A stretch of DNA of 64,000 nt, from contig NZ_JADDRL010000032.1 of assembly GCF_021538895.1 (NCBI RefSeq), positions 1 to 64,000 of the forward strand. The letters are read 5' to 3'. The notes beneath the pieces were generated by a model, which saw only the letters and a program-made list of their open reading frames with translations, was not told the origin of the DNA and searched no databases. Position numbers and translations under genes: made by a program. Shown here piece after piece: positions 1 to 8,757 of the stretch; position 1 is the stretch's first letter; every line of letters begins with the position of its first letter. The stretch is from Streptomyces olivochromogenes. Lineage in GTDB: Bacteria > Actinomycetota > Actinomycetes > Streptomycetales > Streptomycetaceae.

Positions 1-3
1 GCC

Positions 4-114
4 CTAGCGTTCGAGGACGAGGGCGAGGCCCTGGCCCACGCCGATGCAGAGAGTGGCGATACCGGTGCCGGAGCCGCGGCGGGCGAGCTGGTGGGCGACG
101 GTGCCCGCGAGCCG
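4..114 (-). pseudogene. thiolase (acetyl-CoA acetyltransferase) C-terminal stump
   Basis: Read on the minus strand this encodes the last ~37 residues of a thiolase, ending at a TAG. It has the C-terminal signature HQLARRG followed by GIATLCIGVGQG, which in the family carries the second catalytic cysteine (CIGVGQG, C-acetylase site), and the usual tail LALVLER. The rest of the enzyme (about 350 residues) is absent: at about position 115 the sequence switches to a plus-strand MarR coding frame. So this is a breakpoint, not just the window edge. Family assignment is firm; function is lost. Confidence 0.8.
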
Positions 115-116
115 GC

Positions 117-401
117 CTCGACCGGTCGACCATCGCCGAGGTGATCAGCCGTCTGTCGCGCCGCGGACCCCTCGACAAGGTGCGCGACCCGCAGGACGGT
201 CGGCGCTTTCTGCTACGCCTCACGGACGACGGGCTGCGCACCCACCGCAAGCTCACGGTGCGCACGGCTCGGACGAACCAAGTCTTCCTCGCCCCCCTCT
301 CCGCCGAGGAACAGACGGTGTTCTTCGACCTGATCCGCCGGGTCTCGGACGCGGCGGAGGGGCTCCGCAATCCGGCGGAGTCCCTTGTCGGCCGGCCCTG
401 A
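117..401 (+). pseudogene. MarR-family regulator, N-terminus missing
   Basis: The open frame starts inside the winged helix-turn-helix: LDRSTIAEVISRLSRRG is the recognition helix and DPQDGRRFLLRLTDDG the wing (DxRxxxxxLTxxG, the MarR hallmark). The C-terminal dimerisation helix follows to a TGA. Roughly the first 50-60 residues are missing and replaced by the thiolase stump, so no native start codon exists; the GTG at 141 is an internal valine. A product from that start would lack half the DNA-binding domain. Probably dead. Confidence 0.75.
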
Positions 402-674
402 TCAGTCCTTGGACTGCGCGAACATCACCCACACCTGGCCCTTGGCGAAGTTCATGCTGCCCCAGACGTCGGCGAACTCGGCGAACCGCTCCAGAGCGGC
501 TTCCTCGGTCGGCGACGATGCCGTCACGGATCTCCTCGGCCCGGTGGGCCTGAACCTCTCCCGAGTCCCGTGGTGAGGACCTTGGCCGCCAGGGAGATGA
601 CCATCTCTGGTCCGCTGCTGCAACCGCCTGCCCGCGCCAGTCAGTTGCGGGCCCTCGGCCTGGACACGGCCCAC
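402..674 (-). pseudogene. unrecognised gene remnant
   Basis: The last ~40 codons (AALERFAEFADVWGSMNF and on to the stop at 402) look like real protein with Streptomyces codon use, but the upstream half of the same frame is arginine/glycine-rich shadow, while another frame reads PEMVISLAAKVLTTGLG. This pattern suggests a frameshifted or 5'-truncated gene convergent with the MarR stump. I do not recognise the family. Confidence 0.25.
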
Positions 675-800
675 CCGCTCGTCGATCAGCTGGTCGTCCC
701 CGACCTGGCCGACGCCGACGCAGCCGACTCGACTGTGTCGGGCTCGTTCAGCTGCCCGTTGTCGACGACGACGCCCGTTGGAGTACCAGGTCGTGGTGAG

Positions 801-1364
801 TCAGATCGGGATGTGGGTGGTGGGGGTGAACGGTGCACCGTGGCCGGGGATGATCAAGGCGGGCTTCAGGTCGAGGATCGCGCGGCGGGAGTCGGCGAGC
901 AGGCCGCGGTCGGTGGCGAAGGGGTCATCGGCGGGGCCTTCGGCGTGCCACCACAAGTGGGTGAGAACGACAAGGCCCTCGGCTGTGCCGGCGACGGTGC
1001 TGATGTCCTCGCTGGTGTGGCCGGGGGTGCGCAGCAGGTGGATGTGTTCGCTGATGCGGTACTGGTCGGCGTCGCGGTCCTCCCAGATGTCGTCTTTGTA
1101 GATGGCCATGTGGTCGTGGTAGCGCGCCGCGGGGAACAGCGCGGCGTTCAGGGTGTGGTCGGGGTGGTGGTGGCTGAAGACGACATCGGTGACCTGCTCG
1201 GGGCTGACGCCGGCGGCTTGCAGGGGCTGGAGGATGAGCCCTCGGTCGGCGACCATGCCGGGGTCGACCACGACGAAGGTGTTGCCGTCGCGCAGGAGGG
1301 TGACGGTGCTGGCGACGCGGTCGTCGGCGTAGCCGGTGGTCAGGATGTGGACGGTGGCGGGCAC
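801..1364 (-). CDS. MBL-fold metallo-hydrolase
   Basis: A 187-residue metallo-beta-lactamase-fold protein. The zinc motif SHHHPDHT (residues 64-71), the downstream TPGHT histidine (H116) and the IIPGHG histidine (H175) give the metal ligands of the fold. It lacks a signal peptide, so it is cytosolic, and it is short like the MBLAC1/GloB-type hydrolases. It is the last gene of the operon permease - amidohydrolase - MBL, 80 bp after the amidohydrolase. Substrate is unknown; from context a hydrolysis product or ester/thioester of whatever the permease imports. Family certain, reaction not. Confidence 0.88.
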   Translation of the reverse strand: MPATVHILTTGYADDRVASTVTLLRDGNTFVVVDPGMVADRGLILQPLQAAGVSPEQVTDVVFSHHHPDHTLNAALFPAARYHDHMAIYKDDIWEDRDADQYRISEHIHLLRTPGHTSEDISTVAGTAEGLVVLTHLWWHAEGPADDPFATDRGLLADSRRAILDLKPALIIPGHGAPFTPTTHIPI

Positions 1365-1444
1365 GGTCGGGCTCCTTGGGGCCGGAGGGGTTGGCGGTGT
1401 GCCGCAGGGGCTTGACTGCCGCCGGGGGTGATGGTGAGCCTGGG

Positions 1445-3094
1445 TCAGGCGTCGGGGGCGGCGTGAACTCGGCGCCCCGCGACGAAGGTCTGCTGGACGC
1501 GTGCGGCGGCGATCTCGTCGGCGGGGTGGGCGAAGATGTCACGGTCCAGGACGGCGAGGTCGGCCAGCTTGCCGACGGTGATGGTTCCGGTGTCGTCGAG
1601 GTGGTTCACGTACGCGCTGCCGACGGTGTAAGCGGTCAGCGCGGCGCTCAGGGTGATGCGCTGCTCGGGCAGGAAGACGGGCCGCTTCGAGCCTGGTTCA
1701 CGCCGGTTGACGGCGGTGTGCAGGGCGGCGATCGGGTCGGGGCTGGAGACGGGCCAGTCACTGCCCGCCGCCAGGGTCGCGCCGCTGTTCAGCAAGTCCG
1801 CGAAGGGGTACTGGCGGGCGGCGCGCTGCGGGCCGAGGAACGGGATGGTCAGTTCGTCCATCTGGGGTTCGTGGGCGGCCCACAGGGCCTGGATGTTGGC
1901 GGTGGCGCCCAGTTCACGGAAGCGGGGAATGTCGGCGGGATCGACGACCTGGAGGTGGGCGAGATGATGCCGGTTGTCGGTCCAGCCGTTGGTGCGGCGC
2001 GCGGCGGCGACGGCGTCGAGGGCTTCGCGTACGGCGCGGTCGCCGAGGGCGTGGAAATGGACCTGGAAGCCCTCGCCGTCCAAGTGGGTGACGAAGGAGG
2101 CGAGCTGGGCGGGATCGATGAAGGAGATGCCGGTGTTGTCGGAGGTGCAGCCACAGGCGGTGAGGTAGGGGCTGAGCAGGGCGGCGGTGTGGTTCTCCGC
2201 GATGCCGTCCTGCATGATCTTGACGGTGTGGGCGTTGAGCCGACCGAAGGCGAACTTCTCTCGGCGCTCAAGGAGTTCGGGCAGTTGGTCGAGGCCGCGG
2301 GCCCGGTCCCACCACAGGGCGCCGCGGACCCGGGCGGTCAGCGTGCCGTCGTGTGCGGCGCGCAGGTAGGCGGGGGCCGGGTCGGCGGTGGAGGCGTGGT
2401 CGCCCAGGAGCGCGTCCTGCCAGGCGGTGACGCCGTGTGCGTGCAGCACGCTCTGCGCGCGCAGCAGACCGTCGAGCTGCTCGTCGAGGGTGATGGCGGG
2501 GATGTGGTCGGCGACCAGGCGCATGGCTCCTTCCTGGAGCATGCCGGTGGGGTGGCCGTCGGGGTCGCGTTCGATGCGCCCGTCGGCGGGGTCGGGGGTG
2601 TCGCGGGTGATTCCGGCGAGCTGTAGGGCACGGCTGTTGGTCCAGGCGCCGTGGTGGTCGCGGTTGACCAGGTAGACGGGCCGGTCGGGGACGAGGGTGT
2701 CCAGGAGGTGGCGGTCGGGTGTGCCGCCGGGGAATGCCTCCATGGACCAGCCTCCCCCGGTGATCCAGACGCGGTCGGGGTGCGTGTCGGCGTACGCCCG
2801 GATCCGGGCCGTGTACTCCTGTGTGCCGCTCGCGCCGGCGAGGTCGCACTGGCCCATTTCGATGCCTGCACCGACGGGGTGGGCGTGGGCGTCCTGGAAG
2901 CCGGGGATGAGCAGGCGGCCGTGCAGGTCGACGATCTCGGTCCTGGATCCGATCAGAGTGTGGACCTCGTCGTGGCCGACCGCGACGATCCGCTCGCCGC
3001 GGACGGCGAGGGCGGTGGCACGGGGGCGGACGGGGTCGACGGTGTGGATCGGTCCGCCGGTGAAGACCAGATCGGCGGCGGTGTCGGCGTGCAT
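1445..3094 (-). CDS. YtcJ-like metal-dependent amidohydrolase
   Basis: A 549-residue amidohydrolase of the YtcJ/AmiHydro_3 type. The metal-binding DAHAHP motif follows the LLIPGFQDAH strand near residue 70; HFHALGD and AGSDWPV near the middle and C-terminus are the other usual metal or catalytic sites. I prefer the ATG at 3094, which has GGAGA six bases upstream, over the GTG at 3139, which has no ribosome site. No signal peptide. It lies 64 bp downstream of the permease start-to-stop unit and before the MBL gene, on one likely transcript. Expected to hydrolyse an amide or cyclic amide taken up by the permease; this is inference. Confidence 0.88.
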   Translation of the reverse strand: MHADTAADLVFTGGPIHTVDPVRPRATALAVRGERIVAVGHDEVHTLIGSRTEIVDLHGRLLIPGFQDAHAHPVGAGIEMGQCDLAGASGTQEYTARIRAYADTHPDRVWITGGGWSMEAFPGGTPDRHLLDTLVPDRPVYLVNRDHHGAWTNSRALQLAGITRDTPDPADGRIERDPDGHPTGMLQEGAMRLVADHIPAITLDEQLDGLLRAQSVLHAHGVTAWQDALLGDHASTADPAPAYLRAAHDGTLTARVRGALWWDRARGLDQLPELLERREKFAFGRLNAHTVKIMQDGIAENHTAALLSPYLTACGCTSDNTGISFIDPAQLASFVTHLDGEGFQVHFHALGDRAVREALDAVAAARRTNGWTDNRHHLAHLQVVDPADIPRFRELGATANIQALWAAHEPQMDELTIPFLGPQRAARQYPFADLLNSGATLAAGSDWPVSSPDPIAALHTAVNRREPGSKRPVFLPEQRITLSAALTAYTVGSAYVNHLDDTGTITVGKLADLAVLDRDIFAHPADEIAAARVQQTFVAGRRVHAAPDA

Positions 3095-3158
3095 GTGTGG
3101 ATCTCCGGGACATTCGGCGGGGGACGGGGGGTTGCTCACGAGGTGGGTCAGGTGGCGG

Positions 3159-4661
3159 TCAGCCGGTCTGGTCCATGGGCAGGGCGATGGCGTCGGCGTC
3201 CGTACCGCGGCCGGTGGTGAAGTAGGCGGAGCGGCGGCGCCACTTCGCGTAGCCGGCCGCGACCAGGCCGGTGATGATGAAGAGGGACGGGACCAGCAGC
3301 ATGAACCAGCCGTTGTCCGGGGTCGCCTGGAAGTGGTCGCTCATGGTCGCGTACTGCCAGGCGAGGTAGACGCCGAGCCCGAACAGGACCAGCGCGCTCA
3401 GGGCCGGGACGATGACCGAGCGCAGCGCCTCAACCGGGCCTTCGCGCAGCGCGCCGCGGAACCGCACGGCGCAGGCCAGGGCCGTGAGCCCGTAGTACAG
3501 GGCGACGATCAGTCCGATGGAGTTGACGGCGGTCAGGATCATCAAGTTGATCTTCGGGATGCCCACCGCGAGAACCGCCACGGCAGCGGACAGGGCCATG
3601 ATCACGATCGTGCCCACGGCCGGGGATCCGAACCTGGGGTGGATCTTCGTCCACATCCGTCCCAGCGTCCGGTCGCGGCCCATCGCGAGCGCACCGCGGG
3701 CGGTCGGGATGACGCTGGACTGCAGCGAGGCGAACGCCGAACACATCAGTGCGGCCAGCGGCAGGGACGCCCACGGTTCCGGAGAGAGCTTGCCGCCGAG
3801 GAAGGAGAGCGCCTGCGGGCCCTGGGCGATCAGTTCGCCGTTGTCCATGACACGCTGGAAGGAGATCGCGGCGAACACGAAGAGCCCGAGCATGGCCACC
3901 AGTGCGATCAGCCCGCCGCGGGAGGCGTCGGCGGCGTCCTTGGTCTCCTCGTTCACGGTGAACGCCGCGTCCCAGCCCCAGTAGATGAACACCGCCAGGA
4001 CCAGGCCCTGCGCGAGGGAGTGGAGCGAGCCGATCGCGAAGGGGTTGAGCCAGTTGAACGAGAACGACTGGTGCCCCGTGATCAGCGCCCACGTGCAGAA
4101 CACCAGCAGCACGGTGTACTCGAAGGACAGCAGCCACCACTGCAGGCGGGTCGCCGACCGCACCCCCGTCACGGCGGTGATCGTGACCGTGACCAGGGCC
4201 ACCAGGCCGACCGCGGTGCTGATGCCGGTCGAGCCGGGGTCGAGGGTGACGCCGAGCAGGCGGTGCAGGTGGGCCTTGTTGGCGAACTGCAGGATTACCG
4301 AGCCGGTGACCGCACTGGTGTAGGCCATGAAGACCACGTTGGCGACCAGTACGACCCAGCCCGTCAGGAATCCGGGCCAGGCGCCCAGCGTGCGTCCGAC
4401 CCAGGTGTAGCCGTTGCCGCAGTTCGGCTCGGTGCGGTTGAGTCGCGCGTACGACATGGCGATCCCGAAGATCGGCAGGAATGCGACGATCAGCAGTGCC
4501 GGCGTCTGCCGGCCGGCGTACACCGCCAGGGCGCCCATGCCGATGCCGATGCTGGTGGTCGCCGCGGTACTGGACGCGGCGATGGCCATCCCGTCCCGCA
4601 CACCCAACGTGCGTCGCAGCGTCGTATCGGAAGGCTCGGTCTCGGGAATGACAGCGGCCAC
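3159..4661 (-). CDS. APC-family amino acid permease
   Basis: A 500-residue integral membrane protein with about 12 hydrophobic segments and the amino acid-polyamine-organocation layout: N-terminal LRRTLGVRDGMAIAASST, then repeated glycine/serine-rich helices such as TTSIGIGMGALAVYAG, and a central YWGWDAAFTVNEETKDA segment typical of the YjeH/EutH-like APC branch. The GTG at 4661 has a GAGGAG site six bases upstream and is preferred to the ATG at 4772, whose extra leader is not conserved in the second copy. First gene of an operon with the amidohydrolase and MBL hydrolase; divergent from a TetR gene. Predicted role: import of an amino acid or amine. Confidence 0.9.
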   Translation of the reverse strand: MAAVIPETEPSDTTLRRTLGVRDGMAIAASSTAATTSIGIGMGALAVYAGRQTPALLIVAFLPIFGIAMSYARLNRTEPNCGNGYTWVGRTLGAWPGFLTGWVVLVANVVFMAYTSAVTGSVILQFANKAHLHRLLGVTLDPGSTGISTAVGLVALVTVTITAVTGVRSATRLQWWLLSFEYTVLLVFCTWALITGHQSFSFNWLNPFAIGSLHSLAQGLVLAVFIYWGWDAAFTVNEETKDAADASRGGLIALVAMLGLFVFAAISFQRVMDNGELIAQGPQALSFLGGKLSPEPWASLPLAALMCSAFASLQSSVIPTARGALAMGRDRTLGRMWTKIHPRFGSPAVGTIVIMALSAAVAVLAVGIPKINLMILTAVNSIGLIVALYYGLTALACAVRFRGALREGPVEALRSVIVPALSALVLFGLGVYLAWQYATMSDHFQATPDNGWFMLLVPSLFIITGLVAAGYAKWRRRSAYFTTGRGTDADAIALPMDQTG

Positions 4662-4774
4662 AGCGCGCTCCTCGTGTGCCGATCCCGCCGCCCCGGCCCA
4701 GGCTGCGATGCTGGGCCCGGCGAGCAGACGGTGGTGAATGAGTGGTGTGCGCTGATGAAACAACCCTGCCATTA

Positions 4775-4796
4775 TTACGTCAATAAGTTGTCATAA
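4775..4796. promoter_or_regulatory. candidate operator between permease and TetR genes
   Basis: Arms TTACGTCAA and TTGTCATAA flank a TAAG spacer (imperfect dyad, TTAnnnCAA core in both arms). The identical arms recur at 7352-7373 beside the decayed permease copy while the 4-bp spacer changed to TGCG. Arm conservation with spacer drift is what a binding site would show. The site lies 62 bp before the TetR start. Confidence 0.6.
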
Positions 4797-4857
4797 GGCT
4801 GGCCGGAGTGTCCGTGCCCTGCACGAGGGCCCCAATCCACCATGTCAGGAGGCTTTC

Positions 4858-5568
4858 ATGGCTGCATCCGACCGCGTCCCCGTCGAGCGCCGGCGCCGAC
4901 GCCCGACGCGCACCGGGACCGTGCTGAGCGAGGACCTGATCGTCGCGGCGGCACTCGAGCTGATCGAGGCGCCCGGCGCCAACGCGCTGACCGTGCGCCG
5001 TCTCGGAGCGGCGCTGGGCTGCGACCCCAGCGCCATCTACCGCTACTTCGCCGACACCGACACCCTGCTCCTCGCCGTCGCCGACAAACTGATCGGCGAC
5101 TCCCTCACCGGGTTCACCTCCGGCAGCGACTGGGTCGCATCACTGCGGGACTTCGGGATGCGTGTCCACAGCTCGGTGCTGCAGCACCCGCGCCTGGCCG
5201 CCGTGCGCGCCTCCCGGGTGACCGCCGGTCCCGCCGAGTCCCGGGCCGTCGACACCGGGATCGGCATCCTCCTCCAAGCAGGGTTCGACCCCGCCCAGGC
5301 GGTGCGCCACTACCGCATGTTCATCGATACCGTCCTCGCGCACGCCGCTGTCGACGCGGACGTCCGCGATCTGACCGAGCAGCAGCGCGATCAGGCGAGC
5401 CAGGTCTGGCAGGAGGTCTATTCACAGCTGTCCGCCGAGCAGTACCCGAACCTCCACCAGGTGCGCGCGCACCTGTCCGCCATGGGCGGCTCGGCCTTCC
5501 CCGACACGCTGGACGCACTCCTGGCACACCTCGCCGCGCTGCGCCGAGGTGCTCCCGGCCCGACGTGA
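4858..5568 (+). CDS. TetR-family transcriptional regulator
   Basis: A 236-residue regulator. The helix-turn-helix is at about residues 42-70 (LTVRRLGAALGCDPSAIYRY), preceded by a basic tail (ERRRRRPTRTG). The C-terminal part resembles the TetR_C domain of actinobacterial repressors with no recognisable ligand signature. The ATG has AGGAGG seven bases upstream. It faces the permease-amidohydrolase-MBL operon across the candidate operator at 4775-4796, the standard arrangement for a local repressor answering to the imported substrate or its breakdown product. Confidence 0.9.
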   Translation: MAASDRVPVERRRRRPTRTGTVLSEDLIVAAALELIEAPGANALTVRRLGAALGCDPSAIYRYFADTDTLLLAVADKLIGDSLTGFTSGSDWVASLRDFGMRVHSSVLQHPRLAAVRASRVTAGPAESRAVDTGIGILLQAGFDPAQAVRHYRMFIDTVLAHAAVDADVRDLTEQQRDQASQVWQEVYSQLSAEQYPNLHQVRAHLSAMGGSAFPDTLDALLAHLAALRRGAPGPT

Positions 5569-6246
5569 CGACGAGAAAACCGCACCTGCCGGGCTACACC
5601 CATACCTTTCGCGGTCCGGCGCGCGGTGGCAGCTCGGGGGACGGCACCGACATGGTCGCGGGGCGCGATGAGCTCCGCGGCGTGGTCAGCCGTCCGGCAA
5701 CGCGCGGAGCGTCCTTCCCGCTGCGGGCGTTGCCGGGGACGTACCGAGCGGACGACTCGACGGTGGCCCTTTCGCCGACCCCGAGGTCTCCCGCACCGGT
5801 GTCCTCGCCGTGCAGCGAGGGAGCCGAGTGCCACCCGCCGTGATGGTCGTCGCAACCGAGGCCGTCGGGTGACGTGTCAATTGGTCGAGGACGGTGCGTG
5901 GCCGAAGGCACGCGTTGTCGACCAGACGGGGACTGTGAACGGTACGGAAGCACGTCCGGCGGACCGACCACGGACGCATGCATCGGTCGAAGCCTCGTAG
6001 CGGCTGCGACCTCTGCTGGGTCACACCGCCACATCTCCCTCCCCAGCTGCGGCAGCCAGGCGACTTCTCCCGTCCTGCATGCGCTCGCCCGACACAGCAG
6101 GCCGCACTGCATCGAGGTGGTGTCCACCGTGGCGAGCGCGAGCCCGAGCCCGGCCACTCGGCGCAACCTGGACCAGTTCATCGTCGCCACCCAAGCCGTC
6201 ATACGGTCCTTCATCGGCTCGCCGGAGGCGATGCTCGTGGGCAACC
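5569..6246. other. 678 bp with no recognisable gene
   Basis: Several long frames overlap on both strands, none with a family I recognise or a convincing ribosome site. A stretch around 6120-6270 on the plus strand (RRNLDQFIVATQAVIRSF) is helix-like but has no start or homology I can name. Likely decayed sequence between the TetR gene and the ATP-binding protein. Confidence 0.4.
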
Positions 6247-6837
6247 TCAGCTCGACCGTCGTAGCCGCAGCCGCGTGCTTGCGTGCTCACGCACCTGGGG
6301 GAGCGAGGCCTCGACCGGGAGGTGGGGCGCGACGCGGATACAGACTCGGGTTCGCCATCCGTCCCGTCGCTGTCGCGCCTCGTACCGGTCGGCGAGAGCC
6401 TGCACGATATCCAGCCCGCGACCGTGCTCGGTCGCATCGGGCGGCGCACTACCGGCGGGGCGTTCCACGGCGACGCCGTGGTCGGCGACCTCTATGTGGA
6501 GCGTGTGAGCGCTGAGCGAGAGGAGTACGGCGAGATCGGCTCGCCCGTGCCGGGCGGCGTTACCGGCCAGTTCACTGACGATGAGGACGCACGCGTCGAG
6601 ATTGTCGCCACCGATGCCCCACCGGCTCAGCACTGCTGAGGTGAAGTGCCGGATGTCGCGGATCCTGCGGGCGTCGGCGGGGACAGCGATGTGGGCGCGG
6701 CATGTTTCGCGGGCAGGAGGGGCGGACGGTGTGGGACTGCCAGAAGCAGCCCATGGTGGGCGGTCGTGTCTGTCACGCGGACGCGGAGCGGGGAGATGGG
6801 GGGTGCTCGGCATGAAAGTCGCTGACGTGGAGGTCAT
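6247..6837 (-). CDS. RsbW-like ATP-binding regulatory protein (HATPase_c)
   Basis: A 196-residue protein whose second half is a GHKL/HATPase domain of the anti-sigma type: N-box SELAGNAARHG (about residues 88-98), G1-like DHGVAV, and G2 box GRGLDIVQALADRYE. No sensor or phospho-acceptor domain, as in the many Streptomyces single-domain RsbW-like proteins that bind anti-anti-sigma factors. The ATG at 6837 has GGGAGG eight bases upstream. The same frame stays open upstream into the decayed permease, so a read-through fusion is possible on paper, but the ribosome site argues for an independent gene. Partner unknown. Confidence 0.75.
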   Translation of the reverse strand: MTSTSATFMPSTPHLPAPRPRDRHDRPPWAASGSPTPSAPPARETCRAHIAVPADARRIRDIRHFTSAVLSRWGIGGDNLDACVLIVSELAGNAARHGRADLAVLLSLSAHTLHIEVADHGVAVERPAGSAPPDATEHGRGLDIVQALADRYEARQRRDGWRTRVCIRVAPHLPVEASLPQVREHASTRLRLRRSS

Positions 6838-6974
6838 GGGAGGCGCCTCCCGGACTGGTGACGAGGACTTGGAAGAGGTCGCCGCCGAAGTGGCGCTGAC
6901 GGTGGCACGAGGGCCGGACAGGCACAGCCGGGGCGCGTGGGCCTCACTCGCACATCTACGAGAACTGATGTTCC

Positions 6975-7298
6975 GCAGGATCACGGAGCCGGTGACCGCA
7001 CTGGTGTAGGCCATGAAGACCACGTTGGCGACCAGTACGACCCAGCCCGTCAGGAATCCGGGCCAGACGGTGCGGTTCAGCCGTGCATACGACATGCTGA
7101 TCCCGAAGATCGGCAGGAATGCGACGATCAGCAGTGCCGGCGTCTGCAGGCCCGCGTACGCCGCCAGGGCGCCGATGCCGATGCCGATGCTGGTGGTCGC
7201 GGCTGTACTGGACGCGGCGATCGCCATCACGTCCCGCACACCCAGCGTGCGTCGCATCGTCGTATCGGAAGCCCGGTCCCGGGGATGACAGTGGTCAC
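6975..7298 (-). pseudogene. decayed second copy of the APC permease start
   Basis: Nearly identical to 4299-4661. It keeps the GTG start region and the helices MAIAASSTAATTSIGIGIGA and FLTGWVVLVANVVFMAY, but carries a one-base deletion about ten codons in, lacks 54 bp in frame (the EPNCGNGYTWVG segment), and stops matching at about 6975 after the codons for SVIL. It therefore encodes less than a quarter of a permease and cannot transport. Its upstream operator survives. A tandem or segmental duplication followed by decay is the simplest history. Confidence 0.85.
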
Positions 7299-7351
7299 AG
7301 CGCGCTCCGTGGTGAAGGAGGGTGTATGAGATGCAACACCCCCTGCCACGC

Positions 7352-7373
7352 TTACGTCAATGCGTTGTCATAA
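7352..7373. promoter_or_regulatory. second copy of the permease operator
   Basis: TTACGTCAA-TGCG-TTGTCATAA: both 9-bp arms match 4775-4796 exactly, while the spacer differs at two of four positions and the leader between site and gene has largely diverged. Homology to the first copy ends just after the site (TAAGG). Confidence 0.55.
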
Positions 7374-7576
7374 GGAGCGCCTCAAGCCGTTGCGCCAGTG
7401 TCCGAAGCGCACCGAGACCGTCTGGAGCGAGACAATCCGGCTCGTACGCGCGCCCCGCGATCTGTTTCTCCGAGAACCGATCGATTGTTGGACATCGCCA
7501 TCACAGCAGGCCGAAGCCTGCGCAGCCCCAGTGAGATCTAGTGAACGCAGTGGCGGTATCCGGGCGGGATGCGATG

Positions 7577-8107
7577 TCAGTCAACGTGCGAGGCGGCCGA
7601 CCACCACAGACGTAGCTCCTTGCGGACGTCCGACGGCCGTAGTTCCCATCCCTGGCCCAAAGCGACCTCGGCCACGTATTGGGCGCCCACGCCACGGTAG
7701 TCACGAAGAGGGATTTCGCACTCTACGGGCGGCCGTGCCTTCTTGGGCTCGCGCGGGGCCGAGGCCAGAGTGGTCCAGTGGGCGACGCGTCGATCGACCC
7801 GGGCCCGGTAGTACTCGGTGTCTCCCTCGTGGCGCAACTCCGGCCAGGTTACGAACCAGGAACCCAGCCGGGCGATGCCGTCCAGTGTGTCGTTCATGAA
7901 CCGCAGGTAGCCGCGTTCGAAGCTGTTGCTCACGGCCGCGATCGCGTCAGCGAACAGTCCAACGACGAAAAGCGCGGCCGCGGCCGCCAGCCACAGCGCG
8001 CAAAGCACCGGAAAGCACAGCAGGGTGGCAGCAAAGCGCACAATCAACTGCCAACGGGGCCGGGTCGGTTCAGGCGTCCAGGTCGCGGGGTCCTCGTAAG
8101 TTTGCAT
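7577..8107 (-). CDS. hypothetical membrane protein
   Basis: 176 residues: a short polar N-terminus, one long or two short hydrophobic segments (about residues 22-57, with LCFPVLCALWLAAAAALFVV), then a hydrophilic C-terminal domain containing YYRARVDRRVAHW and ending WSAASHVD. The ATG start follows no strong ribosome site but codon use is typical throughout. No family recognised. It stands alone between the permease remnant and an unassigned 600-bp stretch. Confidence 0.65.
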   Translation of the reverse strand: MQTYEDPATWTPEPTRPRWQLIVRFAATLLCFPVLCALWLAAAAALFVVGLFADAIAAVSNSFERGYLRFMNDTLDGIARLGSWFVTWPELRHEGDTEYYRARVDRRVAHWTTLASAPREPKKARPPVECEIPLRDYRGVGAQYVAEVALGQGWELRPSDVRKELRLWWSAASHVD

Positions 8108-8757
8108 GGCAGGAATTCTGTCGTACGCACTCGGGCTGGATGTCGTTGGTCAGCCTGGATGAGAAACTCGGGACGTCCCCGCGGACTTCCCCGGGCAACC
8201 TTGACAGCCGCACGTGTCCGGGTACCAGATACGGCAATCCACGGCTCGGAACAAGTAAACTGACGGGTCATCGGGAGGGAACGCGAGCGAGGCCGCCCCC
8301 TCGTCAGGGTGCGGACGTTGTCGGGAAGACCTTCGAGCTGTTCCTGAACTGCTGGTTCTCCCGGGCGAGTTCGCTTCGATCACGGCTTCGCTTGCGGGTG
8401 GTGTGGTCCCTGGGGCCAGTGCTCGATCTGATGCAGTGCCAGGAGGGTGCGGCCCAGGATGGTCCGCTGCCGCTGGCGGCAGATCGTAATGTCGCAGCCG
8501 TTGCGTCTGCGGTTTTCTCCGGTGTGCCGATCGCGTACCCCTCGGCCCTCCCAGGGCCTGTTGCGAAAGCCCGTACGGATGTGTACCTGTCCGCAGTGGT
8601 CGATCTCGACGACACTCGGCGCTCGGGTGTGGGAGGGCGTCCTGGCAGAGCTGGGCATCCCGGCGTTCGGTGACGGGCATCGCGCCGTCAGTGCCGTCGA
8701 GTAGTTTCTCTCCGTTCGGCCCGAAGGCGGGCCGCCGAACTGGGAGGACTCGTCGCC
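8108..8757. other. 650 bp without a supported gene
   Basis: Multiple overlapping open frames. On the minus strand near 8310-8370 a segment ELARENQQFRNSSKVF resembles the leucine-zipper end of an IS3-type OrfA, which could mark an old insertion sequence, but the match is too short to call. Confidence 0.3.

Noticed and set aside
570..2626. Long plus-strand frames rich in glycine, valine and aspartate opposite the MBL and amidohydrolase genes.
   Set aside because: Mirror images of the real minus-strand genes in GC-rich DNA; no ribosome sites, no family and biased composition.
2697..4796. A 699-codon plus-strand frame opposite the permease.
   Set aside because: Antisense of a clear 12-helix permease; composition (H, R, D, Q, G) is that of a shadow frame.
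6838..7257. Fusion of permease start and RsbW-like ATPase as one 336-residue protein.
   Set aside because: The frame is open, but the permease part is a decayed copy with deletions and the ATPase has its own ribosome site at 6837.
8140..8700. Possible transposase or regulator between the membrane protein and DUF1877 genes.
   Set aside because: Only a 16-residue leucine-zipper-like stretch recalls IS3 OrfA; too little to call.
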